From: Fen-455 sp050012675
GTDB lineage: Bacteria > Actinomycetota > Acidimicrobiia > Acidimicrobiales > Bog-793
Assembly: GCA_050012675.1 (NCBI GenBank)
Contig: JBEKGS010000010.1
Span: 15,620 to 79,619 of the forward strand
Reading direction: 5' to 3'
DNA: 64,000 nt
Positions 7,954 through 19,192 of the stretch are shown piece after piece. Both the position numbers and the translations under genes were made by a program. The notes below the pieces were generated by a model that made no database searches, was not told the origin of the DNA, and was given only the letters and a program-made list of their open reading frames with translations. Numbering within the stretch: position 1 is the first letter of the stretch; each line of letters starts with the position of its first letter.

Positions 7954-8924
7954 TCGACCTCGTCTTTCGAGGTGACGGCCGGAGCGGACTCGGCCGCGGT
8001 CTCGAGGTCCTCGATGCGCAGTTCTTCCCGCTCGCCCGCGACCGCGAGGGTGACGAGGCCGACCACGACGCCGGCGAAGCCCGCCATCCGCAGCCCTAGC
8101 GGACCGGCGGAGGTGGGGAGATGCTCGTTGAACAGCACGGTGCCCACCGCGATCACATAGGCGGTGGACGTGACGATGTTCACCGGCGACACGACCGACG
8201 CCGAACAACGTTGCAGACCGGTTTGGAACAGCACAAGGCCGGTCACCATCGTCACCGCCAGCACGTACAGATCGGGCGAGCTCACGAGGTGAGGCACCGA
8301 ACCGAGGAGGCCCCAGCGCTGGACATAGGTCGCCGCCGACTTGAGGCCGAGCCCGGCCACGCCGTAGAGAAGGCCGGCCGCCACGCCGAAGAGCGGAGCC
8401 CGCAGGCGCCTGAACCGCCGCTCGGAGCTGTGGGCGCGGTCGGCGATCACAAAGATCGCCAGACCGACGGCAGAAGTCGGGATGGCAGCGAGCAGGAAGT
8501 ACAAGAGCCGCGCCGGCCCACCTGCGTGATCGACACGCGTGTCGATCGACAGGCCCAGCAGCACCAGCGCGATCACGATCGTCGCGAGGGCTGACCACTC
8601 CATGGGCCGGAGGCGGTCGTGCAGCACGAAGTGGGACAGCACGAGCAAAAGGACGATTCCGGACGCGAAGATGGGCTGAGCCACCGAGATCGGCGCCAGG
8701 GACAAGGCGAGGCCCTGGCAAACGAGACCCCCCAGCAAGCAGGCGCATCCCCACAACCACTGCTGGGAGGAGCACAGGGTTCGTAGCATCGCCCAGAAGT
8801 GGCGGGCATGAATCTCTGGCAGCCGCCTGAGAGCGACCTTCTCCACGACCGTGCCGCTGCCGGTCAGCACCGCCGACGCCGCCGCGATGGCGATGCCCGC
8901 CGAGGTATGGGCGTCCACGCTCAT
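7932..8924 (-). CDS. DMT-superfamily (EamA-like) membrane transporter
   Basis: A 330-residue inner-membrane protein with about ten hydrophobic segments and the two-fold repeat layout of DMT transporters; LLYGVAGLGLKSAATYV opens the second half. The start is the ATG at 8924, which overlaps the methyltransferase stop by 4 nt; the frame is open 94 codons further but that part lies inside the methyltransferase gene and looks like shadow sequence. The C-terminal tail (about 30 residues, charged) overlaps the end of the acetyltransferase gene. Substrate unknown. Confidence 0.82.
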   Translation of the reverse strand: MSVDAHTSAGIAIAAASAVLTGSGTVVEKVALRRLPEIHARHFWAMLRTLCSSQQWLWGCACLLGGLVCQGLALSLAPISVAQPIFASGIVLLLVLSHFVLHDRLRPMEWSALATIVIALVLLGLSIDTRVDHAGGPARLLYFLLAAIPTSAVGLAIFVIADRAHSSERRFRRLRAPLFGVAAGLLYGVAGLGLKSAATYVQRWGLLGSVPHLVSSPDLYVLAVTMVTGLVLFQTGLQRCSASVVSPVNIVTSTAYVIAVGTVLFNEHLPTSAGPLGLRMAGFAGVVVGLVTLAVAGEREELRIEDLETAAESAPAVTSKDEVDQLKFSR

Positions 8925-9655
8925 AAGGGTCGCCGAGCACAAGCGAGCAGAATGGACGAGAGGCCGGGCGTGCGGCAGAACAGGCGGTCGAGCGGACGCA
9001 ACGGCCGGGGTACGTCGTGGTAAGGGGCGCCGGCGATGCCGATATCGACGAATCCGGCTGCGGCCAATATCTCCTCTAGTGCCCGGCGGGTGAAGATCCG
9101 CAGGTGCCCGACAACGTCGCGGCCGGGCCGGCCGTAGATGCCACGCATCGAGACCTCGGTGAAGGCCGGCTGGATGCCGAAGACCAGCAGCACACGGTTG
9201 TACCAAGCCGCCAAGTTTGGCGTCGACAACAGCAACCTCCCGCCGGGAACGAGCACACGTCCTGCCTCTGCGAGCGCAGCATCTGTGTCCACCAGGTGCT
9301 CGATCAGCTCGCTCATGACGACCACGTCCACGCTGGCGCGAGCCAGTGGCAGGCCGAAACCGCCCACTGCCCCACGAACAACGGGGACACCGCGCTGCCG
9401 GGCACGATCAAGCGCGACGCACGACCAGTCGAGCCCGATGATAGTGACGTCGGCCCCCGGCGTCTCGTCGCATCGCGCTTTGGCGACAGCGGTGGCCATG
9501 CCGTCGCCGCATCCGATGTCGACCACCACGAGGGGCCTGCGCGACGACGCCGCGATCTCCGCGAGAACCGTCGCCTGCAGCCGGGCACGCTCCAGTCCCG
9601 AGCTGAGAGTGGTCGCCGGGTCCTCGTAGAGGCTTTGAAGAGACCGCTCCGTCAT
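8921..9655 (-). CDS. class I SAM-dependent methyltransferase
   Basis: The Rossmann motif I is VVVDIGCGDGMATAVA near residue 44, acidic motif II is VTIIGLDWS, and the post-motif region LPLARASVDVVVMSELIEHL fits the Methyltransf_11/UbiE-like group. RVLVPGGRLLLSTPN is the usual motif near residue 138. The ATG at 9655 directly follows an in-frame TTG at 9658; a TAGCAG hexamer lies 7 nt before the TTG, so either could be the start. It is followed by the DMT transporter in an ATGA overlap. Substrate unknown; the ordering suggests methylate-and-export, but that is speculative. Confidence 0.85.
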   Translation of the reverse strand: MTERSLQSLYEDPATTLSSGLERARLQATVLAEIAASSRRPLVVVDIGCGDGMATAVAKARCDETPGADVTIIGLDWSCVALDRARQRGVPVVRGAVGGFGLPLARASVDVVVMSELIEHLVDTDAALAEAGRVLVPGGRLLLSTPNLAAWYNRVLLVFGIQPAFTEVSMRGIYGRPGRDVVGHLRIFTRRALEEILAAAGFVDIGIAGAPYHDVPRPLRPLDRLFCRTPGLSSILLACARRPL

Positions 9656-10011
9656 CAACGCCCGCCTGCTAGCAGAAAGCCCGTCGGGGTGCGGTGGAGT
9701 GGTCGATGACGCTGCGCCGAGGGCGCAGGTGGTTCTGCGAGGATCGCTCTGTCGTCAACGGCTCCCCTAACGAAGCTCGGGCCCGCCGCAGGGCTCTTTT
9801 CGCCCTGGAGGGATGTCCGCGGCATGCTAGTTGCCGGACGCCGAGAGGTACGGTCGGCGTCCGCACGGCGCTGTCGGCTCGCGGAGCAACCGACCCGGAG
9901 TTGGCACCGTCCGGCACTGCCATAGGATGTTGTGACTAGGACTTGAGGATCATCCCGAGACCGGGCTCCAACGACGTCAGCCTGGCAAAGAGCCGAACGG
10001 AGGTGGAGGTC
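9656..10011. other. 356-bp divergent intergenic region
   Basis: This separates the methyltransferase from citrate synthase. Short open frames here have no recognisable protein character. The right end holds the citrate synthase promoter and ribosome binding site. Confidence 0.6.
9901..9928 (+). promoter_or_regulatory. sigma-70-like promoter of citrate synthase
   Basis: TTGGCA (9901-9906), 16 bp, then TAGGAT (9923-9928). It gives a leader of roughly 75 nt before the GTG start at 10012. Confidence 0.55.
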
Positions 10012-11280
10012 GTGGTAGAGAGCGTGACGATCACCGATAACCGCAACGGTCAGTCGATCGAGATCCCGATCGTCGACGGCGGCATCGCAGCAGACCAGTG
10101 GAGCAAGCTCCTTCCCGGTGTCTGGTTCTACGACCCGGCGTTCATGACGACGGCCGCAGCCGAGAGCGCCATCACCTTCGTCGACGGCGAGAAGGGAGTC
10201 CTCGAGTACCGGGGCTACCCGATCGAGCAGCTGACAAAGGAGTCGACCTACCTCGAGGTGGCGTACCTGCTCCTCTATGGCGAGTTGCCGACCGCGGCGC
10301 AGGCCGCGCAATGGGTGCAGGAGATCACCTACCACACGTTCATACACGAGAGCATGCGCAAGAGGTTCCTGGAGGGCTTCCATTATGACGCCCACCCCAT
10401 GGGAATCCTCGTCTCGGCGATCGCAGCACTTTCCACGTACTACCCGGACGCGAAGAACATCTTCGATCCCGCGGTGCGCCACAAGCAGATCATCCGCCTG
10501 ATCGCGAAGATGCCGACTCTCGCTGCCGCGGCGCACCGCTACAGCGTCGGCATGCCGTTCGTCTATCCCGACAACTCCCACGACTTCCCGTCGAACTTCC
10601 TGTCCATGGTGCTCAAGACTCCTGAGTCACGCTTCGACGCGCACCCGACGCTCGTGCGGGCGATGGATGCCCTTTTCATCCTGCACGCCGACCATGAGCA
10701 GAACTGCTCGACCGCCGCGCTTCGCGTGGTCGCCTCTTCGCAGGTCGACCCGTACTCGGCGTGTGCCGCCGCCTGCGCCGCCCTGTACGGGCCTCTGCAC
10801 GGCGGGGCGAACGAAGCCGTGATCAGGATGCTCACCGACATCGGAAGCATCGAGAACGTCCCTGACTTCGTCCGCTCCGTAAAGGAAGGGCACGGTCGCC
10901 TGCAGGGATTCGGCCATCGCGTCTACAAGAACTACGACCCGCGGGCGAAGATCATCCGCGAGATCGCCTATGAGGTCTTCGAGGTCACGGGCAAGAACCC
11001 GCTCTTGGACATCGCCCTCAGACTCGAAGAGGTCGCGCTGGCCGACGAGTACTTCATCTCCCGCAAGCTGTACCCGAACGTCGACTTCTACTCCGGGCTC
11101 ATTTACCAGGCCATGGGCTTCCCGGTCGAGATGTTCCCGGTGCTGTTCGCTGTTCCGCGCGTGGCGGGGTGGGTGGCGCACTGGAGCGAGATGCTCGAGC
11201 ACAACGCGAAGATCGCGCGGCCGAGGCAGCTCTATGTCGGGCATCGGCGCCGCGACTACGTGCCGATGTCGGCCCGGTAG
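10012..11280 (+). CDS. gltA: citrate synthase
   Basis: Condenses acetyl-CoA and oxaloacetate in the TCA cycle. The catalytic histidines are in LHADHEQNCS and GPLHGGANE, and the catalytic Asp is in NVDFYSG. Length is 422 aa. The frame is open to 9943, but GGAGG at 9999-10003, 8 nt before the GTG at 10012, decides the start, and conservation begins at SVTITDNRNGQ. It appears monocistronic, with its own promoter at 9901-9928. Confidence 0.95.
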   Translation: MVESVTITDNRNGQSIEIPIVDGGIAADQWSKLLPGVWFYDPAFMTTAAAESAITFVDGEKGVLEYRGYPIEQLTKESTYLEVAYLLLYGELPTAAQAAQWVQEITYHTFIHESMRKRFLEGFHYDAHPMGILVSAIAALSTYYPDAKNIFDPAVRHKQIIRLIAKMPTLAAAAHRYSVGMPFVYPDNSHDFPSNFLSMVLKTPESRFDAHPTLVRAMDALFILHADHEQNCSTAALRVVASSQVDPYSACAAACAALYGPLHGGANEAVIRMLTDIGSIENVPDFVRSVKEGHGRLQGFGHRVYKNYDPRAKIIREIAYEVFEVTGKNPLLDIALRLEEVALADEYFISRKLYPNVDFYSGLIYQAMGFPVEMFPVLFAVPRVAGWVAHWSEMLEHNAKIARPRQLYVGHRRRDYVPMSAR

Positions 11281-11381
11281 CGACGACGTCGTTCAGGCGG
11301 TCGTGACGCCGCGTTCCAAAAGAGGCACGGGGCTCTACTGACGAACTGGGGTCTCTGCCGTCGCTGCGCGGCCGGGACCGC

Positions 11382-13265
11382 TCAGCCGGCTTCCAGGGCC
11401 CGCTGGCGCGCCACCTCGAACATGGCGACGGCCCCGGCGGCCGAGACGTTGAGAGAGTCGATGGAGCCGTGCAAAGGGATCCGCGCGACCACATCGCAGC
11501 GTTGGCGCGACAGCGGTGACAGGCCTCGTCCCTCGGCCCCGATCACGAGAGCGACCGGCCGGTCCCCGAGGCCGAGGCTGAACACCGGCTCTGACCCGCG
11601 TTCGTCGAGACCGATCGTCCAGACGCCGAGGCGCTCCAGATCCTGGAGCGCGCCCGGGACTCCAGGGACAACGGCGATGCTGACGTGCTCGACCGCGCCT
11701 GCCGCCACCTTGGTGACCGTCGGGGTGACATGAGCGCTCCGGTGGCGGGGCAGCACGACCCCGGTCACACCCGCGCACTCGGCGCTGCGCAACAGAGCAC
11801 CCAAGTTCTGCGGATCGGTCACGCCATCGACCACGACGAGAAAGGCCGTCTTCTGCGACTTGCCTCGCCGACCCGACTGCTCCCGGCCTACGTCTTGGCC
11901 TGCCGACAAGCCGGTGTCGCCGTGATCAGCCTCTCCGGGCTCGGCGTCGGCGGCTCCGCCGCCCTCCCCGACTTCGGCGTCGCCGACGCGGGCAGACGTA
12001 ACAGAGGCTCGAACCTCACCGGGCGCCGCGCCGACGAGATCGGCCAGGTCGACCTCGGTCAGAGGCTCGGCAAAGGCAATCACGCCCTGGGGCGCCTCGG
12101 ACCCCTGCACCTGTTGGATCTGGCGCTGACTCACAAGGCGCACCGGGACGTGGCCCTCCCGGGCGAGCGACTGGATCTCGCGAAGGATCGCGGCAGGATC
12201 GCTGCCCTCCATCATCCAGATCTCGTGCACTGCCCTCCGGTGAGCGGCGAGCAGCTCCCGCACGGCTTGGCGACCTTCGACCTGGTCGCCTCCAAGCTCC
12301 CGTCGCAGCTGCGCCGAGCCGCCGCGCGATTCGGCGGAACGACCACCGCGGCCGAAGGGCTTGCTCGGGCCACCGGGGCTGCGGCGGGTGAACGACGGCG
12401 CCTTGGGACCGCCAGACGCGGGCGGTCTGCGACCCGAGGGACCCGCTACTCCCCGGTTCCCGCCGGCGAGCTCTCGCCTTGCGCCGGGCACCTCCGACCT
12501 AGGCGCGCGGGGCGGCCTCGGCCAGAGGTTGCGACCTGCGGTGGCGGCGCGGCCGATCGAGCTCGGAAGCGGCCCGGAGTCGGCCTCGCCTTGCACGTGG
12601 CCTTCCCGGTCAGTCCGGGTGCCGTCACCCCTCGAAGCAAAGGGACGGTCACGTCGAGGCGCTGGCCTATCCCAGCCACCACTCGACGTGCCGCGACGAC
12701 CGTCTCGCTGCGGCGAGGGTCTCGTCGGTGCCCGACGAGCGGCACTGGCGTCCTTGTCGGAGGACTGGCCGAGGCCTCTTGACCGCAAAGCGCCGGGATC
12801 GTGGCCCCTGCCTGCCGCTGACGAGGCCGGGCGGGCGGGACCACGGTATGGGCTGGGGGCACCGGGACCGCCGCGGCCCCGATAAGGGCCAGCCGTGCCC
12901 GACCCCGGGTAGGGGGAGCCGGAGCCGCGATAACCCGTCGCACCAGCGCCTCGAGCGGTGCCGGCGGTGCCCGAGGAGCGATCACCGGCAGCCGCGCTGC
13001 GATAACCGGCCCTCGCACCTGCGACGCCACCACCAGGCCTTCCCCTACCTGCGACACCGGCACCCCGCGCCCCGGCAGCAAGACCGTCCCTGGACGTGCT
13101 CGAGGCACCCGAGCGTCCCCCGCCGCCTCGCGCACCTACTGCGCGTGACGTGCCGGTCTCCCGCGCCCCAGCGCGCCCCGAGCCCGCTGCGCGGCTGGCT
13201 GCGACACGACCTTTCGGGCCGCGAGGGGTGCGGGGCGTGCCATCTCCTTTATTTGCTTCTGGCAT
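11382..13265 (-). CDS. rlmB: TrmH/SpoU-family rRNA 2'-O-methyltransferase with giant disordered N-terminus
   Basis: The C-terminal half is a standard RlmB-type enzyme that methylates a ribose 2'-OH of 23S rRNA: an L30e-like RNA-binding domain (VEGRQAVRELLAAHRRAVHE, about residues 330-410) and a knotted SPOUT domain with DGVTDPQNLGALLRSAE, LVIGAEGRGL and the C-terminal IPLHGSIDSLNVSAA SAM loop. Two additions are unusual: residues 1 to about 325 are a low-complexity Gly/Arg/Ser/Pro/Ala tract with many RG, SG and YRG steps, and about 55 acidic and Gly-rich residues (416-472) separate the two domains. Total length is about 627 aa against 250-320 normally. The ATG overlaps the ispF stop by 1 nt. 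Confidence 0.88.
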   Translation of the reverse strand: MPEANKGDGTPRTPRGPKGRVAASRAAGSGRAGARETGTSRAVGARGGGGRSGASSTSRDGLAAGARGAGVAGRGRPGGGVAGARAGYRSAAAGDRSSGTAGTARGAGATGYRGSGSPYPGSGTAGPYRGRGGPGAPSPYRGPARPASSAAGRGHDPGALRSRGLGQSSDKDASAARRAPTRPSPQRDGRRGTSSGGWDRPAPRRDRPFASRGDGTRTDREGHVQGEADSGPLPSSIGRAATAGRNLWPRPPRAPRSEVPGARRELAGGNRGVAGPSGRRPPASGGPKAPSFTRRSPGGPSKPFGRGGRSAESRGGSAQLRRELGGDQVEGRQAVRELLAAHRRAVHEIWMMEGSDPAAILREIQSLAREGHVPVRLVSQRQIQQVQGSEAPQGVIAFAEPLTEVDLADLVGAAPGEVRASVTSARVGDAEVGEGGGAADAEPGEADHGDTGLSAGQDVGREQSGRRGKSQKTAFLVVVDGVTDPQNLGALLRSAECAGVTGVVLPRHRSAHVTPTVTKVAAGAVEHVSIAVVPGVPGALQDLERLGVWTIGLDERGSEPVFSLGLGDRPVALVIGAEGRGLSPLSRQRCDVVARIPLHGSIDSLNVSAAGAVAMFEVARQRALEAG

Positions 13266-13771
13266 CACAAACCGATCTCTTCGAGCAACGCGGTGGCGAG
13301 ACAGGCAATACCTTCGGCGCGCCCCAGGCTCCCGAGCCCTTCTGGCCGGGTCGCCTTCACGTGCACGGGACCCGCCGCCGCCGCGCTCAGCCGCTCCATC
13401 ATGATCTCACGCGCATCGCCGATCCGAGGGGTCTCGCAGATCACCGTGCAGTCCGCGTTCGCGAGCCGAAGGCCTGTTGCCTTGAGGAGATCCGCCACCT
13501 GTGCCAATAGCGCCAAGCTGTCGGCTCCGGCCCAACGCTGGTCGGTGTCAGGAAAGTGGTCTCCGAGGTCGCCGAGTGCGGCGGCGCCGAGCATGGCGTC
13601 CGCGACCGCATGGGCCACGACGTCAGCATCGCTGTGGCCGTTGAGACCCCGCTCCTCGTCGAATCGCACGCCTCCCAGTACGAGCACCCTCGCAGTGGTC
13701 GGCCCGGCAACGAAGCCATGCTGATCAAATCCGATGCCTACTCGCAGTTTGGGGGTCACCGGCTGCTCCAC
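13265..13771 (-). CDS. ispF: 2-C-methyl-D-erythritol 2,4-cyclodiphosphate synthase
   Basis: Fifth step of the MEP isoprenoid pathway. The metal-binding DxH is in GIGFDQHGF, and LNGHSDADVVAHAVADA and the ETPRIGD region follow. The 168-residue length is normal for a stand-alone IspF. It overlaps the ispD end by 16 nt and the methyltransferase start by 1 nt, all on the minus strand. M. tuberculosis has cysS immediately after ispF; here it is absent. Confidence 0.95.
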   Translation of the reverse strand: MEQPVTPKLRVGIGFDQHGFVAGPTTARVLVLGGVRFDEERGLNGHSDADVVAHAVADAMLGAAALGDLGDHFPDTDQRWAGADSLALLAQVADLLKATGLRLANADCTVICETPRIGDAREIMMERLSAAAAGPVHVKATRPEGLGSLGRAEGIACLATALLEEIGL

Positions 13772-14415
13772 TTCTCTGCCGTCGCAAGGTCGTCAGGTGA
13801 GGTCAACTTCAGATTGTGGTATTCGCCTGGGACCACCACGACGCTCAGGCCGAGAGCCTCGAGCAGGCCTGCGTCGTCGGTCGCCTCCGGCGCGCCGACG
13901 TGTGCGCGACGCAGCGCCTCGACTCGGAAGGCTTGCGGCGTCTGCACCGCCACAAGCTCGCTGCGGTCGAGTGTTTCCACAACACGGTCGCCACGAACTC
14001 GCTTGACGGTGTCCGCGACCGCGAGCCCCGGAACGGCACCGTCGGCGCCGGCCGTGACAGCGTCGACCACGGCGCGGAACAGCTCGCGCGACGCCAGTGG
14101 CCGGGCGGCATCGTGAACGACGACGATGTCGGCGTTCTCCGGAACCGCCGCGAGGCCTCGGCGGACCGAGGATGCTCGGGTCGGCCCCCCTGCGATCACC
14201 CGATCGGCACCCTTTCCCACTGCGGGGTTGCCGAGAAAGGCTTCCGGTACGACAGCCACCACGCCGCGGGCCACCGATCGCGCCGCCTCGAGGCTCCACT
14301 CGATCACGGGCCGGCCACCTAAAGAGACGAATTGTTTGGGTTGACCGAATCGCCGTCCTTGACCGGCCGCGACGACGATCACCCAGACCTCGACGCCCAC
14401 GCGCCGGTTGCTCAC
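13756..14415 (-). CDS. ispD: 2-C-methyl-D-erythritol 4-phosphate cytidylyltransferase
   Basis: Third step of the MEP pathway, forming CDP-methylerythritol from MEP and CTP. The nucleotide loop is VIVVAAGQGRRFG near residue 12; VVHDAARPL and the VAVQTPQAF block identify IspD among the nucleotidyltransferases. Length 219 aa. It begins 6 nt after carD and overlaps ispF, so CarD is co-transcribed with isoprenoid synthesis, as in other actinobacteria. Confidence 0.95.
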   Translation of the reverse strand: MSNRRVGVEVWVIVVAAGQGRRFGQPKQFVSLGGRPVIEWSLEAARSVARGVVAVVPEAFLGNPAVGKGADRVIAGGPTRASSVRRGLAAVPENADIVVVHDAARPLASRELFRAVVDAVTAGADGAVPGLAVADTVKRVRGDRVVETLDRSELVAVQTPQAFRVEALRRAHVGAPEATDDAGLLEALGLSVVVVPGEYHNLKLTSPDDLATAEKWSSR

Positions 14416-14421
14416 CCTGCG

Positions 14422-14898
14422 CTAGGGCAGAGCGGCGTTGAGGCGCTCCTCCGCCTCGGCCTCGCTCACGCCAATTGCGAAGGTCAGCTCCGAAACGAGG
14501 ATCTGGCGCGCCCGCGTGAGCATCCGCTTCTCTCCTGCGGAGAGGCCCCGGTCCTTGTCGCGGATCGAGAGATTCCGAACAACTTCTGCGACCTGATATA
14601 TGTCACCCGACTTGAGCTTCTCGACGTGGTTCTTGTAGCGGCGAGACCAGTTTGTGGGCATCCGCGCCTCCTTCTTGCCAAGGACCGCGAAGACTTCCTC
14701 CACCTCCTCGTCGTTGATCACTTCTCGAAGCCCGACCTCTGCTGTGTTGTCGGACGGCACCATAAGTGTGAGATCGCCGTACGCGAGCCGGAGCACGAGG
14801 TACTCGCGTTTCTCGCCAAAGGCCTCTCGCATCTCCCGCCGCTCTACAACGGCGGCACCGTGATGGGGATAGACAACCTTGTCCCCGACATCAAACAA
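14422..14898 (-). CDS. carD: CarD-family RNA polymerase-binding regulator
   Basis: Global transcription factor that binds the RNA polymerase beta subunit and stabilises open complexes. The N-terminal Tudor-like domain starts FDVGDKVVYPHHGAAVVERRE, and the C-terminal helical DNA-binding domain (MPTNWSRRYKNHVEKLKSGD and MLTRARQILVSEL) completes a 158-residue protein of normal length. The start is TTG, with GAGGAG 6 nt upstream. It lies 9 nt downstream of radA and heads ispD-ispF. Confidence 0.95.
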   Translation of the reverse strand: MFDVGDKVVYPHHGAAVVERREMREAFGEKREYLVLRLAYGDLTLMVPSDNTAEVGLREVINDEEVEEVFAVLGKKEARMPTNWSRRYKNHVEKLKSGDIYQVAEVVRNLSIRDKDRGLSAGEKRMLTRARQILVSELTFAIGVSEAEAEERLNAALP

Positions 14899-14907
14899 TG
14901 GAACTCC

Positions 14908-16395
14908 TCACGAAACGAGGGAAGGTGGGGTCCTCACCAGGGTACGGACGTCGCGGCCATCGCTCAACTCGGGACCGTCGCCGGTCTCGGTGCTGAGGCG
15001 CGACCTGGCGGCAGGAACCACACCGAACAACAGCCGAACCGCCTCCAAGAGGGTACCTGCTCTGAGCAGCTCCAGTTCCATCGGTCCTTCGGGGGCGGAC
15101 TGAGGCACGACGGCACGGCGGAATCCGAGCCTCACCGCCTCGGCGAAGCGGCGCTCGGTGGCCTGCACTTGTCGCAGCTCACCGGCCAGCCCGACTTCCC
15201 CGCAAGCCACGACATCTTCCCCGACGGCGATGCCTGTCACAGCCGAGACCAGGGCCAAAGCGATGCCTAGGTCGGCTGCGGGCTCGCTCACGCGAAGACC
15301 GCCAACGGTGGAGACGAACACGTCCGAGGTGCCGAGGGCGAGATGGCACCTGCGCTCCAGCACAGCAAGAAGCAAGGCGAGCCGGCCGCCGACGACTCCT
15401 TGCGCGACCCTCCTCGGCACTGCGGAGCTCTGCGGTCCGACCAGCCCTTGAATCTCGATCATGAGCGGCCTGCGCCCCTCGAGCACGGGCACGGCGATGC
15501 TGCCGGGTACGCCGCGGCGGCGGTCCCCGAGCAATACGGCGCTCGGATCCACAAGTCCTTTCAGGCCGGTCTCTGTCATCTCGAAGAGCCCGAGCTCGCC
15601 AGTGGGACCGAAGCGGTGCTTGGAAGCCGACACCAGGCGGAGGGACTGGTGTCGATCACCGTCGAACGACAGCACGGTATCCACGATGTGCTCGAGAGTG
15701 CGCGGCCCGGCCAGCCCACCGTCCTTTGTGACATGGCCGACCAGCAAGGTCGCGACTCCCTGGGACTTCGCGTAGCGCACGAGGCGGCCCGCGCACTCGC
15801 GCACCTGGCTGGGTGACCCGGCAGGGGACCCGCACGCCGAGTCGGTCACGGCCTGGATCGAGTCGACGACCAGGACCGACGGCTCCAGGCGGCTTGCAGC
15901 ACTCATGGCGACGTCGAGGTCCGTCGTCGCCAGGACGTAGCAGTTCTCGACCACCGCGCCGAGGCGCTCGGCGCGGCGGCGAACCTGCTCGCCGGACTCC
16001 TCCGCCGCTATGAGCAGAGACGTCCTCCCCGTTGCCGCGAGACTGGCGAGCGCCTGCAGCACGAGCGTGGACTTGCCGACTCCGGGCTCGCCGCCGAGCA
16101 CCGTGACCGAGCCAGCAACCAGGCCCCCGCCGAGGACCCGGTCGAGCTCGCCGATACCGGTCACGGTTGCAACGGCACCGTCCGCGTTGATCGAGCTCAT
16201 TGGCAGGGCGGTCGCGTTGATCGCCGAGCCACACAACCCCGGCAAGTCCGCACGCCCGGCGGCGGCCGGGGACAAGGCCGGCACCAGCTCCTCCACGAGG
16301 CTGTTCCACTCACCGCAGGCAAGACAGCGTCCCGACCAACGAGACGAGCCGTGCCCACATGCCTGGCAGCGGTGTATCGACCTCGGTCGCGTCAT
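14908..16395 (-). CDS. radA: DNA repair protein RadA/Sms
   Basis: RecA-like motor for recombination branch migration. The N-terminal C4 zinc finger (CQACGHGSSRWSGRCLACGEW) is followed by Walker A GGEPGVGKSTL near residue 103, and a C-terminal Lon-protease-like domain starting near EGRRPLMIEIQGLV. The RadA-specific KNRFG motif reads KHRFG here. The ATG start follows TAACGT by 6 nt with no ribosome binding site, suggesting a leaderless transcript. 495 aa. In M. tuberculosis radA is divergent from carD, but here it is co-directional and 9 nt upstream of carD. Confidence 0.95.
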   Translation of the reverse strand: MTRPRSIHRCQACGHGSSRWSGRCLACGEWNSLVEELVPALSPAAAGRADLPGLCGSAINATALPMSSINADGAVATVTGIGELDRVLGGGLVAGSVTVLGGEPGVGKSTLVLQALASLAATGRTSLLIAAEESGEQVRRRAERLGAVVENCYVLATTDLDVAMSAASRLEPSVLVVDSIQAVTDSACGSPAGSPSQVRECAGRLVRYAKSQGVATLLVGHVTKDGGLAGPRTLEHIVDTVLSFDGDRHQSLRLVSASKHRFGPTGELGLFEMTETGLKGLVDPSAVLLGDRRRGVPGSIAVPVLEGRRPLMIEIQGLVGPQSSAVPRRVAQGVVGGRLALLLAVLERRCHLALGTSDVFVSTVGGLRVSEPAADLGIALALVSAVTGIAVGEDVVACGEVGLAGELRQVQATERRFAEAVRLGFRRAVVPQSAPEGPMELELLRAGTLLEAVRLLFGVVPAARSRLSTETGDGPELSDGRDVRTLVRTPPSLVS

Positions 16396-16401
16396 GTTTC
16401 G

Positions 16402-16407
16402 ACGTTA
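16402..16407 (-). promoter_or_regulatory. -10 hexamer of a likely leaderless promoter (radA)
   Basis: On the minus strand TAACGT is followed by 6 nt (CGAAAC) and the radA ATG at 16395. Confidence 0.6.
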
Positions 16408-16456
16408 CGAGTCGGGTGTCACAGTGCGATCCGGCAAGGCCTGCCGGCCGAAGTGC

Positions 16457-18943
<2,487 letters not shown>

Positions 18944-18976
18944 CTCAGACTCCCTTGTGGTCTTCCCTGTGCGAGA

Positions 18977-18982
18977 AGTCTA
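18977..18982 (-). promoter_or_regulatory. probable -10 element of clpC
   Basis: TAGACT on the minus strand, about 33 nt before the TTG start. Unlike many genes here it would give a short leader carrying a ribosome binding site. Confidence 0.4.
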
Positions 18983-19176
18983 CCGGCCCGTTGCGCGAAA
19001 ACCCGCCGCCTCGGAAGCAAGCTCCCCCTCTTAACATCGGACTACGGCCCCCAAACCCTTAGCGGTGCGATCCGGGTCGACAAGCTGAGCGGAATTGAAC
19101 ACCTGGGAGGGGAAGATTACAGTGCGGCGGAATACTGGGGTGGGCGTCCGGCTGTCGGTTCGGTGCTCCTTTGGCG

Positions 19177-19182
19177 TAAGGT
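19177..19182 (+). promoter_or_regulatory. -10 hexamer before the polyprenyl synthase start
   Basis: TAAGGT followed by 7 nt and a TTG (19190), with GTG at 19193 next in frame. It fits the leaderless spacing seen at other genes here. Confidence 0.45.
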
Positions 19183-19192
19183 GGCGGACTTG

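Noticed and set aside
9694..9939. An 81-residue plus-strand frame in the gap before citrate synthase
   Set aside because: Arg-rich composition, no ribosome binding site, no recognisable motif; it also covers the citrate synthase promoter.
11685..12782. A 365-residue plus-strand frame opposite the disordered tract of the rRNA methyltransferase
   Set aside because: No domain or motif; frames open on both strands because of GC-rich repeats. The minus strand is connected to a real enzyme and to ispF.
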